Of a stretch of 5,934 nt of DNA, positions 1-5,934 are shown one piece after another. Each line of letters begins with the position of its first letter. Positions within the stretch are counted from its first letter, which is position 1. A program made the position numbers and the translations under genes. Under the pieces are notes generated by a model, which was not told where the DNA came from, made no database searches, and worked only from the letters and a program-made list of their open reading frames with translations. Origin of the DNA: JARLFX01 sp036404255 (GTDB taxonomy: Bacteria; Acidobacteriota; Terriglobia; Terriglobales; Acidobacteriaceae); assembly GCA_036404255.1 (NCBI GenBank), contig DASWOP010000153.1, positions 1-5,934 of the forward strand. The letters are read 5' to 3'.

Positions 1-1
1 C

Positions 2-340
2 TTCGACCTCGGCCAGACCGTAGTGATCGCCAGCCAGGCCTGCGTCGCCGTAGAAGCAATGGAAGGCACCGACGCCACCATCGAGCGCGCCGGCAAACTC
101 TTCGCCACCCTCGAAGGCGAAGCCTCCACCCTGGCCCGCCGCCTCACCGTCGTAAAAGTCGCCAAGCCCAAACAGGACATGCGTTTCGATGTCCCCGTAA
201 TCGGCGTCGCCACCATCGAAACCATGCACCGCGCCGGCGCCACCTGCCTCGCCCTGGAAGCCGACCGCACCCTCATCTTCGACCGCGAGGGCGTAGTAAA
301 AGCAGCAGATGCCGCGGACATTGCGATACAGGCTGAGTAG
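2..340 (+). CDS. lpxI: UDP-2,3-diacylglucosamine pyrophosphatase LpxI, C-terminal part (5' end outside window)
   Basis: The last 112 codons of a gene that begins upstream of the window and ends at TAG 338-340. The translation carries the conserved C-terminal half of the LpxI family (formerly DUF1009): a D-L-G-Q-T-V-V strand at the start, then A-V-E-A-M-E-G-T-D, the V-V-K-V-A-K-P-K-Q-D-M-R-F-D-V-P stretch, and the ending in which A-G-A-x-C-L-A-L-E-A leads to a T-L-I-F-D strand. LpxI hydrolyses UDP-2,3-diacylglucosamine to lipid X and UMP at the cytoplasmic side of lipid A synthesis, replacing LpxH in many Gram-negative bacteria. The Q-D-x-R-F-D segment is a candidate site for the essential Asp described in the Caulobacter enzyme, but I could not align it. 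Base composition is high in G+C with strong C/G third positions, like gatCA and unlike the R-M genes that follow. A GTG at 23 is in frame but internal to the domain, so it is not the start. Confidence 0.9.
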   Translation, partial: FDLGQTVVIASQACVAVEAMEGTDATIERAGKLFATLEGEASTLARRLTVVKVAKPKQDMRFDVPVIGVATIETMHRAGATCLALEADRTLIFDREGVVKAADAADIAIQAE

Positions 341-416
341 ATAGTATGTATGCTGTCATCATGTTCCCGTATTGCTCGTATGGGTGGGACATCCTCCCGG
401 TTGGACTTGAAAGCGA
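341..416 (+). other. Spacer between lpxI and the R-M cassette
   Basis: This 76-base spacer must hold the upstream signals of the R-M genes unless they are read through from lpxI. A weak promoter-like pair is TTGCGA (321-326, inside the lpxI end) with TAGTAT (342-347), but the spacing is only 15 bases, so support is poor. GGGTGG (382-387) and CCTCCC (393-398) can form a six-pair stem with one T-T mismatch and a five-base loop. No T run follows, so it is not a standard terminator. It could be an RNA structure in the R-M leader or chance. The shift from GC-rich to mixed composition happens here, so the left edge of the inserted cassette probably lies in or near this spacer. Confidence 0.35.
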
Positions 417-2447
417 ATGAAATCAAAGCGGCGTTCTACAAACGAGATGGAGTTCCAGGGTCAAGTGGTTACTTGGCTCAACGAGAACATATCGAACCAT
501 AGTGGTATGGGCCTCGATAGGGCAACGCAGGAAAAACCCAGAAGCAGTTCAGGAAAGCGTAATGATCTCGTCGTCTGGCATTCGCGCGTCAGCCTCATCG
601 CCTTCCTTTCGTTTGAGCTGAAGACCCCAGATACGCCGATTTCTGACGCTGTTTTTCTTGCAGATGCTATTGAAAAAGCCCAACAATGGGGCTCGCCCTA
701 TTTCGCAATTTGGAATATGCAAGAGGCGGAGCTTTATCCGACCCCGCTCGTAGGATCGACGGTGACGCCGAGTGACAGACTGTATCACTGGCCCCCCACA
801 ACCGGGTGTGACAGTTTAGAGGATTGGCTCAAGCCCGAGGTCGGCGCTCACCTTAAGCACCAAGCCGACGAAATCCTGGATAAAGCATGGAATTTGTCCA
901 TCCATAAAGGCAGCGTCGGAGTGGCAATCGATGCGGAGATATTCGTCACGCGTCTATCTACCACCATTCATGGCCTCCGCGGCCTCTTGCATCGAGAAAT
1001 TACCATAGCCGCGCAAAAGAGCCGTCCCCTGCGCAACGCTATCAAAAAGATCGCCGTCGAACAGGGATTCCTAGGGTTCGTCGAAGATGTCGATTTCGCC
1101 GTTGCCGGACAGATGGGGTATCGACTAATAGGCCAGATACTCTTTTATTTTGCGCTTCGCAGAAAACAGGCGGCGCTTCGACCCCTGTCTCTTTCCCCCG
1201 GAGAGCAAATACCGGCGGCACTGCATCCTTATTGGGAGGACGTTCGCCGCTACGACTACGACGCGCTGTTCAAACCCCATCCCCTCGACAGTCTGGTGCA
1301 GATTCCCCAAACGGGTCAATTGCTCATCCGCACCCTTATCGAGCAGCTTGCGGCCTATGACTGGGCTTCGCTTACCGATGACGTTCTAGGCTCCGTGTTT
1401 GAACGCCTGATTCCTCGCGAGGAGCAAGTTCTCCTCGGGCAGTTTTATACACCTAGGCCTGTCGCTGATCTTCTTGCGGCACTCACCATCGAGGGCGAGA
1501 GGCCTCTTGTGCTCGATCCCGGCTGCGGCAGCGGCACGTTTCTCATGAGCGCTTATGACTTCATAGGCAGCCGAACGCAGATGAGGCATCAGGAGTTGCT
1601 CGCGACCATCTGGGGATTTGACATCAGCCCGTTTGCCGCCGAACTGGCTGCCATTAACCTTTTTCGTCAGAACCTCTCGCATTTTGAGAACTTCCCCCGC
1701 ATTGTGACAGGCAACTTCTTTGATCGGAGCTTGGGGCAAACCGTAGAGTTCCCACCGCCGCGCGTCACGAGTCACGGGATGAGCAAAATCCCTATACCTA
1801 TACCCATATTCGACTGCATCATCGGAAATCCTCCCTACCTACGTTCACAAAATCAGGATGATCTTGACCCTATGTACCGGGCGCAATTGTTTTCTGCAGC
1901 AGGGGCCGCAGGAGTGAAGGCCCCACCCAAGACGGATTTGTTTGCTTTTTTCATTTATCACGCGATGCGTTTCATGAAGCCGGGTTCGAGGCTTGGCTTC
2001 GTCACGCCTTCGAGTTGGCTTACCGCCGACTATGCCACAACGCTACAGCGGCTTCTCACCAGCGATCTCCGGCTCGTCGCCCTTGTCGCATCAAGTGTGG
2101 AATCACTATTTCCGCAGGTCGATATCAATGCGGCGCTTTTGATTGCCGAACGAGTCGCGCCCGAGGCCCAGCTACAGGATCAAACAGCCTTACGCTTCGT
2201 CACCCTCAAATCGCCAATTGCTAACATACTCAAGGGAACAGGCGATTATTGGAAGAGAGTCGTCCAGCTCACAGACCGAATCTATGATCCGGAAGAATCT
2301 TATGAGGATATGGACCTCCGCATCAAAATCGTACCTCTTTCCCAGGAGCGAGACGCATTAGCGTCAGAGCCAAAGGTCACTCGAAACTGGTCAAAGTATT
2401 TGCGTGCACCCCTCAGCTATTACACGCTTTTCGGAGACGTTAGCTAA
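417..2447 (+). CDS. Restriction-modification subunit: PD-(D/E)XK nuclease-like domain fused to adenine-N6 DNA methyltransferase
   Basis: A 676-residue protein. Residues 12-110 look like a PD-(D/E)XK nuclease fold: N49-D50 after a basic K-R, a hydrophobic strand, then F66-E67-L68-K69, the expected D...ExK arrangement. Residues about 140-330 are mostly helical, like the connector in type IIG enzymes. The methyltransferase follows: G-Q-F-Y-T-P (341-346, motif X), L-D-P-G-C-G-S-G-T-F (366-375, motif I, SAM binding), G-F-D-I-S-P-F-A (400-407, motif II with D402), N-P-P-Y (471-474, motif IV catalytic), and F-V-T-P-S-S-W-L (528-535). This order is the gamma class, as in Eco57I and type I HsdM proteins, which methylate adenine N6. 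The chain ends at W658-S-K-Y-L-R-A-P just before a recognition domain would begin; that domain is in the next gene, one base away. ATG 417 is chosen for length; its ribosome site is weak (GAAAG, three bases off). ATG 447 (Met11) is an alternative that keeps all motifs. Nuclease activity is inferred, methyltransferase assignment is firm. Confidence 0.9.
   Translation: MKSKRRSTNEMEFQGQVVTWLNENISNHSGMGLDRATQEKPRSSSGKRNDLVVWHSRVSLIAFLSFELKTPDTPISDAVFLADAIEKAQQWGSPYFAIWNMQEAELYPTPLVGSTVTPSDRLYHWPPTTGCDSLEDWLKPEVGAHLKHQADEILDKAWNLSIHKGSVGVAIDAEIFVTRLSTTIHGLRGLLHREITIAAQKSRPLRNAIKKIAVEQGFLGFVEDVDFAVAGQMGYRLIGQILFYFALRRKQAALRPLSLSPGEQIPAALHPYWEDVRRYDYDALFKPHPLDSLVQIPQTGQLLIRTLIEQLAAYDWASLTDDVLGSVFERLIPREEQVLLGQFYTPRPVADLLAALTIEGERPLVLDPGCGSGTFLMSAYDFIGSRTQMRHQELLATIWGFDISPFAAELAAINLFRQNLSHFENFPRIVTGNFFDRSLGQTVEFPPPRVTSHGMSKIPIPIPIFDCIIGNPPYLRSQNQDDLDPMYRAQLFSAAGAAGVKAPPKTDLFAFFIYHAMRFMKPGSRLGFVTPSSWLTADYATTLQRLLTSDLRLVALVASSVESLFPQVDINAALLIAERVAPEAQLQDQTALRFVTLKSPIANILKGTGDYWKRVVQLTDRIYDPEESYEDMDLRIKIVPLSQERDALASEPKVTRNWSKYLRAPLSYYTLFGDVS
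1791..1808 (+). repeat. Three tandem hexamers encoding Pro-Ile repeats
   Basis: CCTATA, CCTATA and CCCATA stand head to tail. They encode P-I three times (residues 459-464, after I458) directly before the strand that carries the N-P-P-Y catalytic motif. The repeat unit is a multiple of three, so copy changes would stay in frame and lengthen or shorten a loop between methyltransferase motifs III and IV. All three isoleucines use ATA, a codon expected to be rare in the GC-rich flanking genes. Three imperfect copies is a small number and it may be static. Confidence 0.6.
2433..2437 (+). promoter_or_regulatory. Ribosome-binding site for the recognition subunit, inside the end of the RM gene
   Basis: GGAGA lies 11 bases before ATG 2449, within the last codons of the upstream gene. 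It supports initiation at ATG 2449 rather than at the in-frame GTG 2404, and the TAA-T-ATG junction (2445-2451) allows terminating ribosomes to restart. It also argues that the split into two proteins is functional, although a purine-rich site of this length can occur by chance. Confidence 0.45.
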
Positions 2448-2448
2448 T

Positions 2449-3819
2449 ATGTTCGTGTCATTATCAGAATTGGCTCACGCGGCGCTGGGGTACAAATCTC
2501 TACAGAACAACTTTTTCTATGTGGGTAAGGACACGATTGAAACCTACGGCATAGAGAAACAGTATCTTAAGCCGATCTTCATGCTTCGAGATCTGGATTC
2601 CGCCAAATACATACAGGCTCCTGTCCCACGCCTGTGGCTCTTTCATTGTCAGGAGGAAGAGCGTGATTTAAGAGGAACCGGAGCATATCGCTATATTCAG
2701 ACAATGTCTGAGCATGCCGCCACACAGCGCAAGCAATCAGGGCCCGTCCAGACGATACGGGAAGCTCTAGAGCTTCAGGGAGGTCAGCTATGGTATGCGC
2801 CAAAGGCCACTGCGCACCATCAGCGCCTATGGCTAAGAAAAGCATTCGATGGCGTGTTTGCGCCGTTCATCTTCAAGAAGGCCGTATTAGTTGATCAACG
2901 ATGCAATTCTCTCTCCCCGGTGGACGGCGTCCATCAAGATTCGGTCGCTGCTGTCGTGACTTCCACGCTGTTTGCGTATTCGCTCGAAATAAATGGTTCC
3001 GCAAGCATGGGAGCAGGGGCCTTGGAGGCCGGAACAACGCGGCTGAGATCGTTTCCTGTTTTCGATGTGAGGCAACTAAGCGCCACTGAGCACACGACAT
3101 TGAAGCATCTGGCACAGGAAGTCTGGGACAATGAAACGCCCTTGAACTGGACCGATGCTCCAAAGGCTGGTAAACATCTGCGTACACTCGACAAATGGTT
3201 ACTCGCCAGAGCCGGCAATCCTATCACCCTAGAAACGCTATATAGGGATCTCGGCTCTGTTTGCGCCGAGCGAATTCTGGTAGCAAGCGATAAAACAAGA
3301 ACGACGAAGAAACACAAAAATGAAAGTATTGCCAGTGTCGCCAAGAGTATCGCTGAAACCATCGCTCGGCTGCTTGAATCCAGACGCTTCCCAGAGGACT
3401 TCGGAGCACTTGGTATAGGACATGATGCGGTCTCTATTACTGCACCACGCGAAGCCATAAGAAAGATAGAGCTTCATCCCTTCATGCACACAGCTGAGCT
3501 GACACTAAGAGGAGATGGCAGAGAGCCGCTCTTTCAGGTGAGCCTCGATATGAACGTTGCCGAAGCAATTGTCCGAGCTCTATTGGCAGGACGTAGTACC
3601 TTTGTCATCACTAATGATGCCAAGATAGCTGGGGTAGCTGTCAGCGAGTATCTCACTTGGCTTGCAAATATTGAGAAAAAATTGGAAGAAGGGATCACAA
3701 ACTCAGCACTTGGGACAGGATATGAGGAACAGTTGACGGCAGAAGTGTTTAAACTTCTTGGAATCAATCCTCTCCTAACCGCCAAGACCTTACCACTGTC
3801 CATAACTTTGGCTCGATGA
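2449..3819 (+). CDS. Target-recognition (specificity) subunit of the R-M system, TaqI/Eco57I-like C-terminal domain
   Basis: A 456-residue protein from ATG 2449 (471 if GTG 2404 were used, overlapping the previous gene). Residues 1-207 match the general shape of the DNA-recognition domain that follows the methyltransferase in single-chain Eco57I/type IIG enzymes: V-S-L-S-E-L-A-H-A-A-L-G-Y-K-S with N-N-F-F-Y-V (20-25), Y-L-K-P-I-F (39-44), L-R-G-T-G-A-Y-R-Y-I (74-83), L-W-Y-A-P (114-118) and S-M-G-A-G-A-L (186-192), which resembles the N-L-G-x-G-A-L loop of that family. Residues about 240-312 are helical with a basic K-T-R-T-T-K-K-H-K stretch (282-290). Residues about 313-456 form a further domain I do not recognise. 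It has no methylase or nuclease motifs, so it presumably supplies sequence specificity to its neighbour, with which it shares an operon and a one-base gap. It is among the most A+T-rich parts of the window. Type I HsdS is an alternative name by role, but two tandem HsdS-type recognition domains are not evident. Confidence 0.75.
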   Translation: MFVSLSELAHAALGYKSLQNNFFYVGKDTIETYGIEKQYLKPIFMLRDLDSAKYIQAPVPRLWLFHCQEEERDLRGTGAYRYIQTMSEHAATQRKQSGPVQTIREALELQGGQLWYAPKATAHHQRLWLRKAFDGVFAPFIFKKAVLVDQRCNSLSPVDGVHQDSVAAVVTSTLFAYSLEINGSASMGAGALEAGTTRLRSFPVFDVRQLSATEHTTLKHLAQEVWDNETPLNWTDAPKAGKHLRTLDKWLLARAGNPITLETLYRDLGSVCAERILVASDKTRTTKKHKNESIASVAKSIAETIARLLESRRFPEDFGALGIGHDAVSITAPREAIRKIELHPFMHTAELTLRGDGREPLFQVSLDMNVAEAIVRALLAGRSTFVITNDAKIAGVAVSEYLTWLANIEKKLEEGITNSALGTGYEEQLTAEVFKLLGINPLLTAKTLPLSITLAR

Positions 3820-4065
3820 TGGGGACACCTGGAGATATTACAAGGGGGACGGAATACCATCACTCCTCTCTTCCGTCATCCAAAAGCGCAATGCCAGCCC
3901 AAAATCCAAACTACCGAGAAGATAACCGCAGAAAGCCCTACTTTAAACCCATCTTCCCCGTGGAAAACCCGAAATCGCAAATTGTCCAGGAAACACCGTG
4001 CAGCCATCCACGAATTCACCGTGCTTGACCGTGGGGAAAAGTCCTCAAAACCGACGCGGAATGCT
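3820..4065. other. Spacer between the convergent R-M cassette and gatA, no convincing gene
   Basis: These 246 bases separate the TGA of the recognition subunit from the TAG of gatA. Short open frames here have no recognisable protein character. The first part (about 3820-3990) is mixed in composition, the part next to gatA is richer in G+C, so the right edge of the inserted cassette may lie inside. It holds two GGGGAC blocks (3821-3826 and 3845-3850), an imperfect dyad at 3848-3877, two copies of CACCGTGC (3994-4001 and 4017-4024), and CCGTGGAAAA (3958-3967) beside the related CCGTGGGGAAAA (4029-4040). No hairpin followed by a T run was found on either strand, so the terminators of both convergent units remain unidentified. 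Confidence 0.5.
3848..3877. terminator. Possible weak dyad downstream of the R-M operon
   Basis: GACGGAA (3848-3854) and TTCCGTC (3871-3877) are perfect seven-base inverted repeats around a 16-base loop, about 30 bases after the recognition-subunit stop. Position suits a terminator for the + strand operon. There is no T tract after it and the loop is large, so a Rho-independent terminator is doubtful. Confidence 0.2.
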
Positions 4066-5511
4066 CTACTTCTGCGCCTCTTCCACGGCCTGCGCAACCT
4101 GCAAAATCGTCTCTTCGCCAAAGTGCTTGCCAAGAATCTGCACGCCGATGGGCAGCTTATCGCTGGTCTGTCCGCACGGCACCGAGATGCCGCAGATGCC
4201 CGCCAGACTGGCCGCAACCGTATAGATATCAGCAAGATACATTGCCACCGGATCGTCGCTCTTCTCGCCGATCTTGAACGGAGGCGTCGGCGTCATCGGC
4301 GTCACAATCGCATCCACATCGTTGAACGCAGTCAGAAAATCCCGCGCCAGCAGCATGCGAACCTGCTGCGCCTTGCGATAGTAAGCGTCATAATATCCAG
4401 CACTTAGCACGTAAGTGCCCAACAGAATACGCCTCTTTACCTCCGGCCCAAAACCCTTGTCACGCGTCTTCCGATACATGTTGGAGAGCGTGCTGTCGTC
4501 CGCCCGCAGACCGTACCGAACACCGTCAAACCTCGCCAGATTCGCGCTAGCCTCTGCCGTTGCAACAACATAGTAGGTTGGCACGGCATAGCGCGTGTGC
4601 GGCAGGCCGATGCGCTTGATCGTGCACCCCTGCTCCTTCAACTGCTCAATCGTCTTCTCCACCGCCGCGCGAATCTCCGGCGCCAGCCCCTCCCCAAAAT
4701 ACTCCTCCGGCACCCCAATCTTCAGCCCCGCCACCGGCTTCTTCGTCGCGGCAACATAGTCCGGCACAGCATGGCGTGAACTCGTCGCATCCAGCGGATC
4801 GTAGCCCGCGGTGACCTGCAACATAGTTGCAGTATCCTGCACTGTGCGGGTGAAGGGGCCGATGCGGTCCAGCGAAGAGGCGAACGCTATCAGCCCATAG
4901 CGCGAGACGCGGCTATACGTGGGCAACATCCCCACCACGCCGCAAAACGCCGCTGGCTGGCGGATAGACCCGCCCGTATCCGTACCCAGCGTGCCCACCG
5001 CAAAACCCGCAGCAACTGCCGCGGCAGAACCGCCACTGGAGCCGCCAGGAACGCGGTCCAGCGCCCGTGGATTGTGCACCGGGCCATACGCCGAATTCTC
5101 ATTCGATGAGCCCATGGCGAACTCGTCGCAGTTCAGTTTGCCCAGCAGAACGGCACCAGCCTCTTCCAGCCGCGCAACAGCAGTGCAGTCATACGGCGGA
5201 TGATAGCCTTCCAGAATCTTCGACCCCGCCGTTGCAGGCGAGCCCTTCATCGTCAGCACGTCCTTGATGGCGATAGGCACACCGGCGAGCGGCGGCAGCG
5301 GATCGCCCTTGGCGGCGAGCGCGTCAATCTTCGCCGCCTGCGCCAGTGCGCGCTCGTTGCTCAGCGCGAGGTAGGAATTGATCTTCCCGTCTTCGGCGGC
5401 GATGCGGTCGTAGTGCGCCTGCGCGATCTGCGTGGCGGTGCTGGTCTTCTCGGCGATTGCACTGCGCACGCCGTCTATCGTGAGAGTTTCGAGATTCATT
5501 GGCACAGCCAC
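4066..5511 (-). CDS. gatA: Glutamyl-tRNA(Gln)/aspartyl-tRNA(Asn) amidotransferase subunit A
   Basis: A 481-residue amidase-signature protein, full length for GatA. The catalytic Ser-cisSer-Lys triad is visible: K83 in I-A-I-K-D-V, S158 in P-G-G-S-S-G-G-S, and nucleophile S182 in D-T-G-G-S-I-R-Q-P. Other family marks are N-C-D-E-F-A-M-G-S-S-N-E-N-S, G-L-I-A-F-A-S-S-L-D near 206-215, and P-I-G-V-Q-I-L-G near the C-terminus. GatA releases ammonia from glutamine; GatB, not in this window, uses it to convert Glu-tRNA(Gln) (or Asp-tRNA(Asn)) to the amide form. It follows gatC with a one-base TAG/GTG overlap, so the two are co-translated. The start is uncertain: GTG 5511, GTG 5505 and ATG 5499 are all in frame. 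From ATG 5499 the triad would number 79/154/178, the same as in Staphylococcus aureus GatA, which favours that start. The G-M-L-P-T-Y-S segment (194-200) differs from the more usual G-L-K-P-T-Y-G. Confidence 0.96.
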   Translation of the reverse strand: MAVPMNLETLTIDGVRSAIAEKTSTATQIAQAHYDRIAAEDGKINSYLALSNERALAQAAKIDALAAKGDPLPPLAGVPIAIKDVLTMKGSPATAGSKILEGYHPPYDCTAVARLEEAGAVLLGKLNCDEFAMGSSNENSAYGPVHNPRALDRVPGGSSGGSAAAVAAGFAVGTLGTDTGGSIRQPAAFCGVVGMLPTYSRVSRYGLIAFASSLDRIGPFTRTVQDTATMLQVTAGYDPLDATSSRHAVPDYVAATKKPVAGLKIGVPEEYFGEGLAPEIRAAVEKTIEQLKEQGCTIKRIGLPHTRYAVPTYYVVATAEASANLARFDGVRYGLRADDSTLSNMYRKTRDKGFGPEVKRRILLGTYVLSAGYYDAYYRKAQQVRMLLARDFLTAFNDVDAIVTPMTPTPPFKIGEKSDDPVAMYLADIYTVAASLAGICGISVPCGQTSDKLPIGVQILGKHFGEETILQVAQAVEEAQK

Positions 5512-5840
5512 TACCTTTCGATCACTTTGGGAACCTTGAAGAAGATGGTATCCGTCTCCGGCGCCTCTGCCATCACCACGGCGCGGTCCAGCGAAGGACG
5601 CACCTCATCCGCGCGCAGAGCCTCTGCGCTTGCCTTCACCTGGTCGCCCAGGATCTCTGCCACCTGCGCCAGCGGCGGCACGTCTGCAGTGTTCAATTCG
5701 CTCAATGTAGCGATGTGGCCGAGAATGGCGTTCAGATCGCGCTGCATGCGCGGCTCTTCGGCGGCGGTGAGGTCCAGGTTGGCCAGTTCGGCCACGCGCC
5801 GCACATCATCCAGGGTTACGCTGATACTGTTTTCACTCAT
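5511..5840 (-). CDS. gatC: Glutamyl-tRNA(Gln)/aspartyl-tRNA(Asn) amidotransferase subunit C
   Basis: A 109-residue protein, slightly longer than the usual 95-100 for GatC. It shows the family pattern throughout: V-R-R-V-A-E-L-A-N-L-D-L (13-24), the I-L-G-H-I-A-T-L-S-E-L-N-T-A-D-V-P-P-L helix and turn (39-57), L-R-A-D-E-V-R-P-S-L (75-84), and a C-terminal A-P...F-F-K-V-P-K-V-I-E-R ending. GatC is a small non-catalytic subunit that wraps the GatA/GatB interface and stabilises the GatCAB complex in the cytoplasm. The gatC-gatA order with overlapping stop and start is common and indicates co-translation. ATG 5840 is chosen because the conserved part begins about ten residues later and the frame upstream has no ATG, GTG or TTG before the window edge, although it stays open. 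The ribosome site is weak. Confidence 0.95.
   Translation of the reverse strand: MSENSISVTLDDVRRVAELANLDLTAAEEPRMQRDLNAILGHIATLSELNTADVPPLAQVAEILGDQVKASAEALRADEVRPSLDRAVVMAEAPETDTIFFKVPKVIER
5514..5518 (-). promoter_or_regulatory. Ribosome-binding site for gatA, inside the gatC end
   Basis: On the - strand AAAGG sits in the last sense codons of gatC. It is 2 bases from GTG 5511 (too close), 8 bases from GTG 5505 (ideal) and 14 bases from ATG 5499 (long). It therefore argues against GTG 5511 as the real start and leaves 5505 or 5499. Confidence 0.4.
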
Positions 5841-5885
5841 GGTTTCGCTCGATATTTCTCTGCGGATGTAGAAGGCAGTGTAAAA

Positions 5886-5891
5886 AGTATA
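5886..5891 (-). promoter_or_regulatory. Possible -10 element of the gatCA operon
   Basis: Read on the - strand this is TATACT, five of six matches to TATAAT, about 45 bases before the gatC ATG and followed by a T-rich run. No good -35 hexamer stands 16-18 bases upstream, so the assignment rests on one element and on position. The rest of 5841-5934 shows no other recognisable signal apart from a small CTCCGGAG palindrome. Confidence 0.3.
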
Positions 5892-5934
5892 TCGGTCACG
5901 CCCACTCCAGCGATACTCCGGAGCTCGGCTTTCA

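Noticed and set aside
382..398. Hairpin before the R-M cassette as an lpxI terminator
   Set aside because: The stem is short with a mismatch and no T run follows.
1386..1775. A 129-codon - strand frame opposite the methyltransferase motifs
   Set aside because: It is the complement of the conserved motif region and has no independent support.
2934..3458. A 174-codon - strand frame opposite the recognition subunit
   Set aside because: It lies wholly inside a well-supported gene, is Ser-rich and low in recognisable motifs, and has no good ribosome site.
417..3819. BREX (PglX) or DISARM methylase locus
   Set aside because: No PglZ, BrxC, DrmA/B/C or helicase genes are adjacent, and the methylase carries its own nuclease-like domain.
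3958..3967. A DnaA-box-like string (TTTTCCACG on the - strand)
   Set aside because: It is single, imperfect and not accompanied by other boxes or an AT-rich unwinding region.
3816..4028. A short + strand frame starting on the end of the recognition subunit
   Set aside because: The peptide is low in hydrophobic pattern, resembles no family, and runs through repeats of the spacer.
5200..5871. A 223-codon open frame on the + strand opposite gatC and the start of gatA
   Set aside because: It is antisense to two certain genes, is rich in Arg, Ser and Ala as GC-rich shadow frames are, and has no family character.
1..5934. tRNA, rRNA, CRISPR array or transposase
   Set aside because: No cloverleaf, regularly spaced repeats or transposase motifs were seen on either strand by eye.

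Overview
The window looks like a chromosomal segment of a Gram-negative, fairly GC-rich bacterium. A partial LpxI gene (lipid A pathway) implies an outer membrane with lipopolysaccharide, and the adjacent GatC/GatA genes imply tRNA-dependent amidation of Glu-tRNA(Gln) and/or Asp-tRNA(Asn). The style of GatA/GatC and LpxI suggests Acidobacteriota (Terriglobia), but this is an impression and no database search was made.

Layout: (1) 2-340, + strand, the 3' end of lpxI. (2) 341-416, a short spacer. (3) 417-2447 and 2449-3819, + strand, a two-gene restriction-modification cassette. The first gene encodes a PD-(D/E)XK nuclease-like domain fused to a gamma-type adenine-N6 DNA methyltransferase. The second encodes the target-recognition part. 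(4) 3820-4065, a 246-base spacer with no convincing gene. (5) 5840-4066, - strand, gatC then gatA as a tightly coupled pair converging on the R-M cassette. (6) 5841-5934, the gatC upstream region.

The cassette differs in composition from its flanks. Hand counts on 60-base lines give about 67-68% G+C in lpxI (61-120) and gatA (4681-4740), but about 40-48% in the R-M genes (421-480, 1921-1980, 2521-2580, 3661-3720). This fits an accessory defence cassette inserted between two housekeeping loci.

The most interesting point is that the two R-M genes look like one type IIG/Eco57I-like polypeptide divided at the methyltransferase/target-recognition junction. The first protein ends in the W-x-K-Y-L-R-A-P segment that precedes the recognition domain in single-chain enzymes, and the second opens with the first beta-strand of that domain. 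The stop and the next ATG are one base apart, and dropping a single base (T2445) would fuse the frames. Either this is a genuine two-subunit enzyme with translational coupling (RM + S, as in BcgI-like systems), or a single-base event broke a one-chain enzyme. No second defence system, regulator gene, RNA gene, CRISPR array or transposase was found.
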